This document shows positions 51,801 through 59,252 of a stretch of DNA of 64,000 nt, piece after piece. The position numbers and the translations under genes were made by a program. The DNA lies in contig NZ_CABVHJ010000008.1 in assembly GCF_902497745.1 (NCBI RefSeq), positions 140,929 to 204,928 of the forward strand. Direction: 5' to 3'. Below the pieces are notes generated by a model. That model had not been told where the DNA came from, searched no databases, and was given only the letters and a program-made list of their open reading frames with translations. The DNA is from Pseudomonas fluorescens. Its GTDB lineage: Bacteria; Pseudomonadota; Gammaproteobacteria; Pseudomonadales; Pseudomonadaceae. Positions within the stretch are counted from its first letter, which is position 1; each line of letters begins with the position of its first letter.

Positions 51801-54709
51801 ACGCCGTCCTCGTAGTTCCAGCCGTTGGAGGAGCCGTCCGCCGAGGTCAGGTCCCACTTCGGCAAGTGAATGTGCTGGCCGATCACATCGGTCGGCGTGC
51901 GCACCTGATAGTCGTCCATCTCATAGGTGGCCGGCACCAGGTTGGTTTGCTGGTACTGCACGCAATCGAAAGTGTTCATGCGCATCACCAGCGGCTCAGG
52001 CGGACGCTGCTTGGTGATCACCGGCCAGGCGTCTTCCCACAGCGCCAGAATGCGCGCCTGCGGGAAGTGGTAACCGACCTTGTTGTACACCGCGTCGAAC
52101 TGGATGTTGGCGGCTTTGTAGATGCGTGGGCGGTCGGCGGTGAAGCTCGAGGCGCCGACGAAGGACATGCCGTCGATGCGTTCACCGCTGGCAAACTCAC
52201 CGCTACCGGCGCTGGCGGTCAGGCGTTTTTGCCGGTCGTCCATGCACGGTTCGTAGTACGGCGCACCGGCCATCGGCAAGGCACCGTTGGTGCGAAACGC
52301 CTTGGCCACCACTTGATTGCCGGGCAGCAAGGCATAGCTTGGATGATCTTTTTTCGCGTGGAAGGCCATCGCCGCCTGTTCGACTTCGGTGCCTTCTTCC
52401 GGCAGATAAATCGGTTTGGCGCGGGTGACTTCCTTGGAGAAGTCCAGCGAGGTGGTCACGGTGTGCGCTTCGCCACCGGCCGCGACGCCATCCAGTGCAT
52501 GCCGCTGCAAGCCGCCATCCCAACCACCGGATTGCGCCGGGTCAAGGTTGGCCCACAGCGCTTTGCCGCTGGCCTTGAGCGATTGCGCCGTGGCAGCGTC
52601 GAGCATGTCCAGCGGCGGAGTTGGCGGACGCTGGCCGACCGAACTTTCCATGCCACCGATCCAGAATGGGTAGCCAGGGTTTTTCAGGCTGCCGTCGGCA
52701 TTGCGGTTGGCTTCGCTGCGATCGACCAGCGCCAGTGAGCCGATGGCTTGACCACCGGCATTGCCACCATGGTGCTCGCCGTCATCATCGCCCTCTTCTT
52801 CGTCATCGTCGTCATCATTGCCGGCGATCAGGGTTTCACCGATTTTCGGCACCACCACGACTTTGCCCGGCATTGGCGCCATGGCTTTGCCCGGCAGCGG
52901 CACAATCGCCGGAATGGGTGTGCCGGCAACGATCTCGCCGTCAGGCAAGGCCCGCGCGCCGGCCGCCGGTTTACCGCTGCGCAAGGCAAACGGTTCGCTG
53001 TGATAGCCGTCGGCGCCCTGCTGCGAAACATCAAGTCGAGTGCCTTCTTCAAAGACATCGTGCACCCGCCACATGGCCCACATGCCCTGGGCAAAGTGCG
53101 GATAGAAATGGCAGTGATAGATCGCATCGCCGGCCACGCGGTTGCGGTTGCCCGAACCACCGTTGGCGATTTCATAGGTATAACCGGCGCCCGGGCCGAT
53201 GCCCTGGGCGTCGACGTAATCGGAATTGTCGTCGTTGGGGTTGAACAGCCACTGATGGCCGTGCAGGTGGAAGATGTGTTGCTCGTGACCATTGTGGGTG
53301 TTGCGGAATTTGACGAAGTCACCGATGTAGCTGTGGTTGACGTTCGACGGCTCCGACGGATACAGGGCCATGGTGGCTTTCACGCCGATCTGATCGGCGC
53401 GCGGTATCTGGCCGGGGGCGATGTTCTCAAGCCCGGTGTTGGCCGGCACATCCACCAGCATCGCTACATCGCCAACGGTGTGGGAACTGAGGAAAAACTC
53501 TTCATAGGCACACGACAGGCAGTCGTGCATCGGCCCCACGCCCAAGCGGTTGGCGACCACTTCGGCGCCCATGCCGCCGGAGCCGTAGTTGATCATGAAC
53601 GAGTCGCGGGTCGGCTCCAGCACATGGGCCATCACCGGGTCGGCCCAATACGCAGGGAACGCTTGGGTGGCGGCAGTTTCGTCCTGGAATTGCGAGGCGA
53701 AATCACGGAACGCGTCGAGGCGGTTGGGGATCGCCGGGTTGCGTTTGCCGACCGATTCCAGCGGATAGGTGCTGGACGGGAAGCTGCCATCGGCGTTGCT
53801 GCCCATGACAATCGCATCGCTCTCGCTGGAAATGATTTCATTGCCGTCGACCATGCCGATGATCGGCGTGCCGGCCTTGCCTTCACGCAACCACGGTTCG
53901 CGCTGCGGGTAGCGCGCCTGGTAATCGACGATCGGTTGGCCGGTGGGTGCGCGACCCGTGGTGGCCAGGCGCATTTCTTCTTCGGTGAGGGTGTTGCGAT
54001 AGGTGCGACCGCCCTTGGGCAGGACGACAACCTGGCCGAACAAGCCATTGGCGACGTTACCCGCCGCGCCTTCGCCGCCAAACGTCGCGCCACGGCTGCT
54101 GACGGCAAACGCGCCTTCACGTTCGGCAAACAAGGTGTAGGAACGGCTCGCGCCCGGTGGCACCAGGGTGTTGGCGTTACGCCCGGTGAACGAAGAAATG
54201 TCATCGATGCTGTTCACCGCTTGCAGGCCGTTGACCTGGAAACCGACATGACGATCCGCCACCTGCTCATCGACTTTGAAGTCTTCGGCGCCGTTGGTGT
54301 TCTCCGCCCCCTCCTCTTCGCCCTCGTTTTCAAAGTGCTTGTTCGGGTTGGCCTGATAGTCGAGCAGGTTCTGCAGATTGATCGTCAAGCAATCACCCGC
54401 CGCCACGCGCAGCACCAACGGCCGTGGACGCTTGTCGGGTCGCAGCGAGACTTTGCCCGGCACGGCGGCGCCGCCGTAAGCCAGCGACTGCTCATGTTCA
54501 TCGACCACATCGCGGCGCAGGGCGAACATCATGCCGTTGATGTTCTGCGCGCCGAGGCGATTGAACATCAGCGGTTGATCGAAGGCGACGACGTTGGCCA
54601 CCAGGTTGCGCTCGCAACGTACGGCCGCGCCGGCCAGCTCGACGCTGAGCATCGAGGCCAGAATCAGCAGCCAGTTAATCAGGGACGGAGCGTGAGGAAA
54701 GCCAGCCAT
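48875..54709 (-). CDS. mnxG: Giant multicopper oxidase MnxG (Mn(II) oxidase)
   Basis: A 1944-residue exported protein. A signal peptide (residues 10-28) is followed by several cupredoxin domains. Copper motifs include HIFHLHGHQW near residue 480, YHCHFYPHFAQGMWAMW near 530 (type 1 Cys, two His and axial Met), FTHDHLGPSTHQQ near 1048, EEHNVTLHGVKW near 1316, SSHVGLHAQLL near 1600 and LDGHVWSVNPF near 1845. An acidic loop near 635 has DDDDDEEEGDDDGEHHG. Size and motifs match MnxG of P. putida GB-1, which oxidises Mn(II) to Mn oxides outside the cell. ATG 54709 follows a GAGG site and lies downstream of a strong sigma-54 promoter; an upstream in-frame start at 54793 would precede the promoter. 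It heads an operon with SCO, cytochrome and chaperone genes. Confidence 0.88.
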   Translation of the reverse strand: MAGFPHAPSLINWLLILASMLSVELAGAAVRCERNLVANVVAFDQPLMFNRLGAQNINGMMFALRRDVVDEHEQSLAYGGAAVPGKVSLRPDKRPRPLVLRVAAGDCLTINLQNLLDYQANPNKHFENEGEEEGAENTNGAEDFKVDEQVADRHVGFQVNGLQAVNSIDDISSFTGRNANTLVPPGASRSYTLFAEREGAFAVSSRGATFGGEGAAGNVANGLFGQVVVLPKGGRTYRNTLTEEEMRLATTGRAPTGQPIVDYQARYPQREPWLREGKAGTPIIGMVDGNEIISSESDAIVMGSNADGSFPSSTYPLESVGKRNPAIPNRLDAFRDFASQFQDETAATQAFPAYWADPVMAHVLEPTRDSFMINYGSGGMGAEVVANRLGVGPMHDCLSCAYEEFFLSSHTVGDVAMLVDVPANTGLENIAPGQIPRADQIGVKATMALYPSEPSNVNHSYIGDFVKFRNTHNGHEQHIFHLHGHQWLFNPNDDNSDYVDAQGIGPGAGYTYEIANGGSGNRNRVAGDAIYHCHFYPHFAQGMWAMWRVHDVFEEGTRLDVSQQGADGYHSEPFALRSGKPAAGARALPDGEIVAGTPIPAIVPLPGKAMAPMPGKVVVVPKIGETLIAGNDDDDDEEEGDDDGEHHGGNAGGQAIGSLALVDRSEANRNADGSLKNPGYPFWIGGMESSVGQRPPTPPLDMLDAATAQSLKASGKALWANLDPAQSGGWDGGLQRHALDGVAAGGEAHTVTTSLDFSKEVTRAKPIYLPEEGTEVEQAAMAFHAKKDHPSYALLPGNQVVAKAFRTNGALPMAGAPYYEPCMDDRQKRLTASAGSGEFASGERIDGMSFVGASSFTADRPRIYKAANIQFDAVYNKVGYHFPQARILALWEDAWPVITKQRPPEPLVMRMNTFDCVQYQQTNLVPATYEMDDYQVRTPTDVIGQHIHLPKWDLTSADGSSNGWNYEDGVLSPGAVQERIHAIREFNQCAGTDPRDGTQACPRAKNHPFFGQYGRPDWLGARTAMQRWFVDPVVNAKGVDRGLGTIFTHDHLGPSTHQQIGLYATVLAEPAGSTWFHAETGEPLYSGARQDGGPTSWQAVINTGDLDGDGKNDSFREFFLEYSDFQHAYEAGVYVGAGPNGVPNAQAFPATADSFRYAINPPVRNNASNLLEGVLEVQGGQVPGCPSRPCPQAISVDDPGMFVVNYRNEPLALRVYDPNKVGPDGKRGMQADGLGGDLSFAMQSRTDRAIPAMNLAPNLLTSATGPTGGTTLFPPHINKGGAEPGDPFTPMLRTYTGDNVRLRVHAGGHEEEHNVTLHGVKWLQSGSGFGNSSNSGWRASQMIGISEQMGFIAPVSMLSSSAATTGDYLYSMDASIEGYWSGIWGVMRNYTAKRADLFAIPNNPSPAGMRNTVAFEGSCPRYGANPNGIGTRPTVQRNYEVVAALANDILGNTLGLTIGDPEGLGQHVGGPLNPAGGTLVLNSRTVSIPQVTVTDPEDGETITIGGQSGPLHDPTAILYVRKSDLDPVSGKLKPGIPVEPLVLRAAAGDCINITLENRLPSVMPDLTQTAVMQGMVKRDRNSGLGSTTFSNNLMRPSSHVGLHAQLLAYDITKSDGANVGANPIQTVPPRVGSSGAYPTRTYQYYAGHLEREGKPVTQLGRSVDNINATAVEFGGLNITPADVIKQPQKGLGGAMSILPIGATWVDDARKVNATVTAPGQTSYRDFAMVWHKALNTRWANGRPVEGIAAEGFGVPTDPQDNSSMAINYKTEPLWYRFGLAPDAPFGHADGAGYGDMVNAHMAYSNALVGGDPQTPVLYAKPGQPLRTHILMPSGGSRGTTFQLDGHVWSVNPFQAEKSDTGGYPMGTPGVGSVRFGYNPMSMYIGAHESILPAAHFSFMIPSAGGSNAIPGDYLFRDYAAYGNTSGLWGLLRVTNEPEPAPPSQ

Positions 54710-54765
54710 GATCAGTAACCTCGTAGTAGGTGCTCTTGGGAACACTTCTCGACAAATGCCTAGGA

Positions 54766-54780
54766 GCAATCCGCGTGCCA
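54766..54780 (-). promoter_or_regulatory. Sigma-54 promoter of mnxG
   Basis: The minus strand reads TGGCAC-GCGGA-TTGC, a perfect match to both boxes with correct spacing. Transcription would start near 54755, giving a leader of about 45 bases. Confidence 0.85.
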
Positions 54781-54850
54781 CAAAAAATCTCATTACCGTT
54801 CAATCAGTTACCGCGACCACTTGAGAATCCGGGGGATATTCCCCACCCCT

Positions 54851-54897
54851 TTTCCCCACTTTTCGGGTGTATCCGGTTTGCCCCGAAAGTGGGGAAA
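54851..54897. promoter_or_regulatory. Activator sites upstream of mnxG
   Basis: CCCC-ACTTTT-CGGG (54854-54867) and the perfect CCCC-GAAAGT-GGGG with AAA (54881-54897) are inverted relative to each other and could also pair as a stem. Their centres lie 80 and 107 bp before the -24 box. TTCCCC at 54839 is an extra half-site. Confidence 0.6.
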
Positions 54898-54908
54898 CCG
54901 GGTTGGGG

Positions 54909-55517
54909 TCACAACGGCGCATCCATCGCCAGGCCCTGCAGACGTCGGTACTGACGCAACACGTTCGGCACATAACGCTGGGTTTCGGCGAACGGCGGAA
55001 TCACCCGGCCACGGCTGAGCACCGCGTCGGGACCTGCGTTGTAAGCCGCTAAGGCGAGGGCGATGTCGTTGTCGAACAGGGTCATCAGGCGCTTGAGGTA
55101 TTTGGCCCCGCCCTGGATGTTGGCCTTGGGGTCGTAGACGTCGGTCACGCCCAGCTCGCGTGCGGTGTCGGGCATCAACTGCATCAGTCCGCCCGCACCT
55201 TTGGGCGAGGTGGCGCCGGGGTTGTAACGGGATTCGGCGTTGATCACCGCATGCAACAGCGCTTCGGGCAATTGATTGACTTTGGCGGCTGCCGAAACCA
55301 GTTCCGCGTAGGGCTGGTTGGCGATCATTTGTGGCTGCTGATCGAGGCTGGCCACAGGCATTTCAGCCTCGTGGATCACCCGTTCGTAGGTGCGTCCGGG
55401 CCGGTGAACGTTGGACAGTACATAGCTGCCCTTGGCGTCCACCGAAATGAACACATCGGCCTGCGCGGCGCTGCTGAGCAGCACACAACCGAGCAATCCG
55501 CTGGCAAGGAATTTCAT
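54909..55517 (-). CDS. Lytic transglycosylase (SLT family)
   Basis: A 202-residue exported enzyme. A signal peptide (to residue 20) and a DUF4124-like N-terminus (DVFISVDAKGSYVLSNV) precede a soluble lytic transglycosylase domain with catalytic E95 (AVINAESRYNPGATS), GAGGLMQLMPDTARELGV, then LTLFDNDIALALAAYNAG. These enzymes open peptidoglycan for large envelope machines. Beside the secretion genes it probably makes room for the secretin and pseudopilus. GGGGAGG precedes the ATG at 55517; an extended frame to 55628 has none. It faces gspG divergently. Confidence 0.88.
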   Translation of the reverse strand: MKFLASGLLGCVLLSSAAQADVFISVDAKGSYVLSNVHRPGRTYERVIHEAEMPVASLDQQPQMIANQPYAELVSAAAKVNQLPEALLHAVINAESRYNPGATSPKGAGGLMQLMPDTARELGVTDVYDPKANIQGGAKYLKRLMTLFDNDIALALAAYNAGPDAVLSRGRVIPPFAETQRYVPNVLRQYRRLQGLAMDAPL

Positions 55518-55537
55518 GTCGGGCCTCCCCGGATCGA

Positions 55538-55566
55538 CCCCGATAAATTGGGGGAAATGCCCCAAT
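55538..55566. promoter_or_regulatory. Variant dyad between transglycosylase and gspG
   Basis: ACCCC-GATAAATT-GGGGG and the overlapping perfect palindrome TTGGGG-GAAATG-CCCCAA (55548-55565) resemble the activator dyads but differ in spacing or polarity. They lie about 108 bp upstream of the weak -24 box at 55665. Confidence 0.35.
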
Positions 55567-55664
55567 GGCCGATCACGTTTGAGCCATACGCAAGCACCGT
55601 GCCGACTCTTTAAGCGCCCGGTTTTCAAGGGTTTCAGCCAATCAGGTGATTTTCAGTGGGGGCT

Positions 55665-55679
55665 GAGCATGGCAATTGC
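55665..55679 (+). promoter_or_regulatory. Possible sigma-54 promoter of gspG-gspF
   Basis: GAGCAT-GGCAA-TTGC followed by A has a perfect -12 box but AG instead of GG at -24. It is well placed for the ATG at 55724. Confidence 0.3.
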
Positions 55680-55723
55680 ATAAGCCGTTCTGGCGACACG
55701 GCTGCCACTCACGGGAGGTCATC

Positions 55724-56152
55724 ATGAAGCTGCAATTTCGTCCGCGTGGCCAACGCGGCTTTACCCTGCTCGAATTGCTCGTGGTGCTGGTGGTGCTCGG
55801 CCTGCTGGCCGGGATCGTCGCGCCGAAATACTTCGCCCAACTCGGTCGCTCCGAAGTGAAAGTGGCCAAGGCGCAGATCGAAGGGCTGAGCAAAGCTCTG
55901 GATATCTATCGACTGGAAGTCGGCCACTACCCGTCCACCGAACAGGGCTTGCAGGCTCTGGTCACCGCACCGAGTGACGAGGCGAAATGGACCGGCCCGT
56001 ACTTGCAGAAAAAACTGCCGCAAGATCCGTGGGGGCGTAACTACGCCTACCGTTATCCCGGCGAAAACAGCGAGTACGACTTGCTGTCGATGGGCAAGGA
56101 CGGCCAGCCCGGCGGAGAAGGTGAAAACGCCGAAGTGACCAACTGGCAGTGA
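55724..56152 (+). CDS. gspG: Major pseudopilin GspG
   Basis: A 142-residue major pseudopilin. The peptidase site is QRG followed by FTLLELLVVLVVLGLLAGIV with Glu5. The globular part is textbook GspG: AQIEGLSKALDIYRLEVGHY, YPSTEQGLQALV, LPQDPWGRNYAYRYPGEN and the C-terminal calcium-site region EYDLLSMGKDGQPGG. GGGAGG precedes ATG 55724; an in-frame ATG at 55676 lies in the promoter zone. It pairs with gspF downstream; these two functions are missing from the main secretion operon at 34893-42818, so the two clusters are complementary. Confidence 0.93.
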   Translation: MKLQFRPRGQRGFTLLELLVVLVVLGLLAGIVAPKYFAQLGRSEVKVAKAQIEGLSKALDIYRLEVGHYPSTEQGLQALVTAPSDEAKWTGPYLQKKLPQDPWGRNYAYRYPGENSEYDLLSMGKDGQPGGEGENAEVTNWQ

Positions 56153-56166
56153 GCGGAGCGCGGCCC

Positions 56167-57354
56167 ATGCGATTTCATTTGAAAGCGGTCGGCAAGGCTG
56201 GGGTGGTGTCCTTGAGCGTCGAAGCACCCGGCGACAGCGAAGCACGGCGGATCGCCGAGGATCAGGGTTTGCGTGTGCTCAGTTCGCACGCCGACAAACA
56301 TTGGCGTTCGCTGAAACTGCGCCAGCGCGAGACCTTCAATCTGGTGTTGTTCAGCCAGGAACTGACCACGCTGCTCAATGCCGGCCTGCCGCTGATCGAT
56401 GCGCTGGAAAGCCTCGCCGAAAAAGAAACCGCCCCCGCCGCCCGGAAAACCTTGAGTGAGCTGGTACGCCTGCTGTACGAGGGCAAATCCTTCTCGCAAG
56501 CGTTAGGCCAGTTGTCGGCGGTGTTCCCACCGTTGTACGTGGCGTTGGTGCAGTCCAGCGAAAAGACCGGCGCGGTCGGCGATGCGCTGGGGCGCTACGT
56601 CAGTTATCGCCAGCGCATGGACGAGGTTCGGCAGAAGATCATCAGCGCGTCGATCTACCCGATGCTGTTGCTGATCGTCGGCGGTGGCGTGGTGCTGTTC
56701 TTGATGGGTTATGTGGTGCCGCGTTTCAGTCTGGTGTTTGAAGGGCTGGGCAATAACCTGCCGTGGCTGTCGCAGGTGTTGATGAGCAGCGGCATGTTTT
56801 TGCATGCGCATCAGGCAGAATTCTTCGGTGCGCTGGCCGCGATCGTCATCGCCCTCGCCGTGCTGCAAAAGCAACCGGCGTTTCGCCGTGGGCTGGATCG
56901 ATTGGTGGAGAAACTGCCGGCCGTGCATCAACGGATTTTCATGTATGAACTGGCGCGGTTTTACCGCTCATTGGGAATCTTGCTGCAGGGCGGGATTCCG
57001 CTGGTGACCGCCATGGGCATGGTGCGCGGTTTGCTCACCGTGGCTTCGCGTGTGCGGCTCGACCAGGCCTGCGAGCGGGTGCGCGAGGGACAGTCATTGT
57101 CCACCGCGCTGGAGCTCAATCACCTGGTGACACCGGTGTCCCTGCGCCTGCTGCGCGCCGGTGAACAGTCCGGCAACCTCGGGCAGATGATGGAACGCAG
57201 CGCCGACTTCTACGACGAGGAAATCAGCCGCTGGCTGGAGTGGTTCGTGAAATTGTTCGAACCGCTGCTGATGACCTTCATCGGCCTGCTGATCGGGGTC
57301 ATCGTGATCCTGATGTACATCCCGATTTTCGAACTGGCGTCGAGTATTCACTGA
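56167..57354 (+). CDS. gspF: Type II secretion inner-membrane platform protein GspF
   Basis: A 395-residue polytopic platform protein with duplicated GspF domains. The first half has FSQELTTLLNAGLPLIDALE and VPRFSLVFEGLGNNLPWLSQ. The second has ELARFYRSLGILLQGGIPLV, LLRAGEQSGNLGQMMERSAD, then FVKLFEPLLMTFIGLLIGVI and a final helix. ATG 56167 gives the normal start (MRFHLKAVGKAG) behind GCGGAG; a GTG at 56149 overlaps the gspG stop and is the alternative. It would couple the GspE motor at 40485 to pseudopilus growth. Confidence 0.92.
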   Translation: MRFHLKAVGKAGVVSLSVEAPGDSEARRIAEDQGLRVLSSHADKHWRSLKLRQRETFNLVLFSQELTTLLNAGLPLIDALESLAEKETAPAARKTLSELVRLLYEGKSFSQALGQLSAVFPPLYVALVQSSEKTGAVGDALGRYVSYRQRMDEVRQKIISASIYPMLLLIVGGGVVLFLMGYVVPRFSLVFEGLGNNLPWLSQVLMSSGMFLHAHQAEFFGALAAIVIALAVLQKQPAFRRGLDRLVEKLPAVHQRIFMYELARFYRSLGILLQGGIPLVTAMGMVRGLLTVASRVRLDQACERVREGQSLSTALELNHLVTPVSLRLLRAGEQSGNLGQMMERSADFYDEEISRWLEWFVKLFEPLLMTFIGLLIGVIVILMYIPIFELASSIH

Positions 57355-57428
57355 CTCCGGGAACGGGTCCGATCCCGGCAACAACGCACTTTTACGTTCC
57401 CAACAAAACCACAAAGACGGAGAACGAT

Positions 57429-57911
57429 ATGCACATTAAAAAGCTCGTGCTCGCAATGGCCATCGGCGCAGTTCTGTCAGCGTCTACGGTACTCATTCCG
57501 GACAGTTTGTCGGGAGTGTCCAGTGCTCATGCCAAGGATGGTGGGAGCGGTGGTGGTAGCGGCGGTGGCGGTGGCGGCGGAAGTGGCGGAGGTGGTCATG
57601 GCGGCAATGGCGGTGGTAGCGGTGGTGGAAGCGGTGGCGGCGGCAATAGCGGCAGCGGCAGCGGCAGCGGTGGCGGTGGCGGTGGCGGCGGTAACAGTGG
57701 CCACAGCGGCAGCGACCACGGCTCGGGACACTCGGGCGACAGCGGCTCATCCGGTCGCAGCGGCACGCACGCCGAAGCGGGGGATGACCATGGCGTCCAC
57801 CGCGCTGGTGAAGTCGGTGATGACCACGGGGTCCACCGCGCGGGCGAAGTCGGTGATGATCGTGGCGTGCATGTCGGCGTCGAGCCGGGCGATGACAAGC
57901 GCGCCAACTGA
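57429..57911 (+). CDS. Glycine-rich secreted protein with Asp/His repeats
   Basis: A 160-residue exported protein. The signal ends at SSAHA near residue 35. A stretch of about 65 residues is nearly all Gly and Ser, then Ser/His/Gly (SGHSGSDHGSGHSGDSGSSG). The C-terminus has 2.5 copies of an eleven-residue repeat (GDDHGVHRAGE, GDDHGVHRAGE, GDDRGVHVGVE), which offers regularly spaced Asp and His as possible metal ligands. It lies 74 bp after gspF. No family is recognised. It could be a substrate of this secretion system or a matrix or metal-binding protein; this is inference from placement and composition. Confidence 0.65.
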   Translation: MHIKKLVLAMAIGAVLSASTVLIPDSLSGVSSAHAKDGGSGGGSGGGGGGGSGGGGHGGNGGGSGGGSGGGGNSGSGSGSGGGGGGGGNSGHSGSDHGSGHSGDSGSSGRSGTHAEAGDDHGVHRAGEVGDDHGVHRAGEVGDDRGVHVGVEPGDDKRAN

Positions 57912-57932
57912 TTTTTAGAAACACCACAAAAC

Positions 57933-58157
57933 CTGTGGGAGCGAGCCTGCTCGCGAATGCTGAGGGTCAGCCAATGATGTTTTGACTGACAGGACGCTTT
58001 CGCGAGCAGGCTCGCTCCCACAGGGTTTTGTGGCGTGCGCAGATTCCGCAGACGACCGTTATCAAATGTGGGAGCGAGCCTGCTCGCGAATGTTGTAGGT
58101 CAGCCAATGATGTTTTGACTGACAGTACGCTTTCGCGAGCAGGCTCGCTCCCACATA
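57933..58157. repeat. Tandem duplicated REP doublets
   Basis: Two REP pairs (57933-58024 and 58067-58157) whose inner spacers share GGTCAGCCAATGATGTTTTG followed by ACTGACAG almost unchanged. The spacer identity shows duplication of the whole doublet. They fill the gap before the LysR gene; no gene is seen. Confidence 0.9.
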
Positions 58158-58191
58158 GGTTTTGCAGCGGTTGGAAGATCCACTGCTGAGC

Positions 58192-59091
58192 TCAGAGGGC
58201 GACGTGGCTCTCGTTCAGGCGTTCGCGCAAAAATTCGACCAGCGCCTGCACCGGCCTTGAAGCCTGGCGATGCTGCGGATACACCGCCGACAACGTCAGC
58301 GGCTCCGGCCGCAAATCATCCAGCACCGGCACCAGCCGTCCATCCTTCAGCGCCGCGCCAACGATGAACGTCGGCAAATAGGTAATGCCCATCCCCTGCA
58401 CCGCCGCATCCCTGAGCAACTCGCCGTTGTTCACGCGCATGCGCCCGGTGACATTGACCAACACAGGTTTGCCCTGCCCTGCGTTGAAGCGCCACTGCAC
58501 CGAACGACTGTGCCCGTACGGTAAACAGTCATGGTTGTGCAGGTCTTCCGGATCAAGAGGCGTGCCGCGTTCGGCCAGATACGCCGGGCTGGCGCAGTAC
58601 ACCCGTTCGATCGACGCGATGCGCCGGGCAATCAGGGTCGAATCTTCCAGCACACCAATGCGCAGCGCCAGATCGTAGCCCTCACCGAGCAAATCCACCG
58701 GGCGATCGCTCAAATCCACTTCCACCGTGACCTCGCGATAACGCTGCAAGAACAGCGGCAGCAGACACCCCAGATGCGCCACGGCAAACGACAGCGGCGC
58801 GCTCAGGCGAATCGTCCCGCGTGGCTCCGCGGTTTGCCCGGCGATGCCCTGCTCGATCTGTTCGACTTCACCGAGCAGGCGCAATGCCGATTCGTAGTAA
58901 CTCTGCCCCAGCGGCGTCACGTCCAGGCGCCGGGTCGAGCGGTTCAACAAGCGCACGCCGAGGCGCTCTTCCAGTTGCATCAAGCGCCGGCTAACGAACT
59001 GCTTGGACAGGCCCAATTGATCGGCCGCTGAGGTGAAGCTGCCGGAGTCCATGACCTGGCAAAAAATACGCATGTCTTCGAACGGGTTCAT
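58192..59091 (-). CDS. LysR-family transcriptional regulator
   Basis: A 299-residue regulator. The winged helix-turn-helix at 5-65 has FCQVMDSGSFTSAADQLGLS and QFVSRRLMQLEERLGVRLLN, followed by the periplasmic-binding-like effector domain (IRLSAPLSFAVAHLGCLLPL, VEVDLSDRPVDLLGEGYDLA, LRIGVLEDSTLIARRIAS). ATG 59091 is used; a GTG at 59097 is the alternative. It is divergent from the esterase gene at 59253 with 160 bp between, so it most likely regulates that gene. The inducer is unknown. Confidence 0.9.
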   Translation of the reverse strand: MNPFEDMRIFCQVMDSGSFTSAADQLGLSKQFVSRRLMQLEERLGVRLLNRSTRRLDVTPLGQSYYESALRLLGEVEQIEQGIAGQTAEPRGTIRLSAPLSFAVAHLGCLLPLFLQRYREVTVEVDLSDRPVDLLGEGYDLALRIGVLEDSTLIARRIASIERVYCASPAYLAERGTPLDPEDLHNHDCLPYGHSRSVQWRFNAGQGKPVLVNVTGRMRVNNGELLRDAAVQGMGITYLPTFIVGAALKDGRLVPVLDDLRPEPLTLSAVYPQHRQASRPVQALVEFLRERLNESHVAL

Positions 59092-59252
59092 TGTCACTCT
59101 CTGGTGGACAGTTAAACGCTTTATAGCCGCTTTTTCACTTTCAAGCAGCTCATTAATCTGTGCTCACGGTGTTGCTGAGGCCTGAAGCCCAGCGCCACAG
59201 CAGCCCGCAACCCAGGCATAAAAAATCAAAAATATTCAAAAGGATTTCCACC

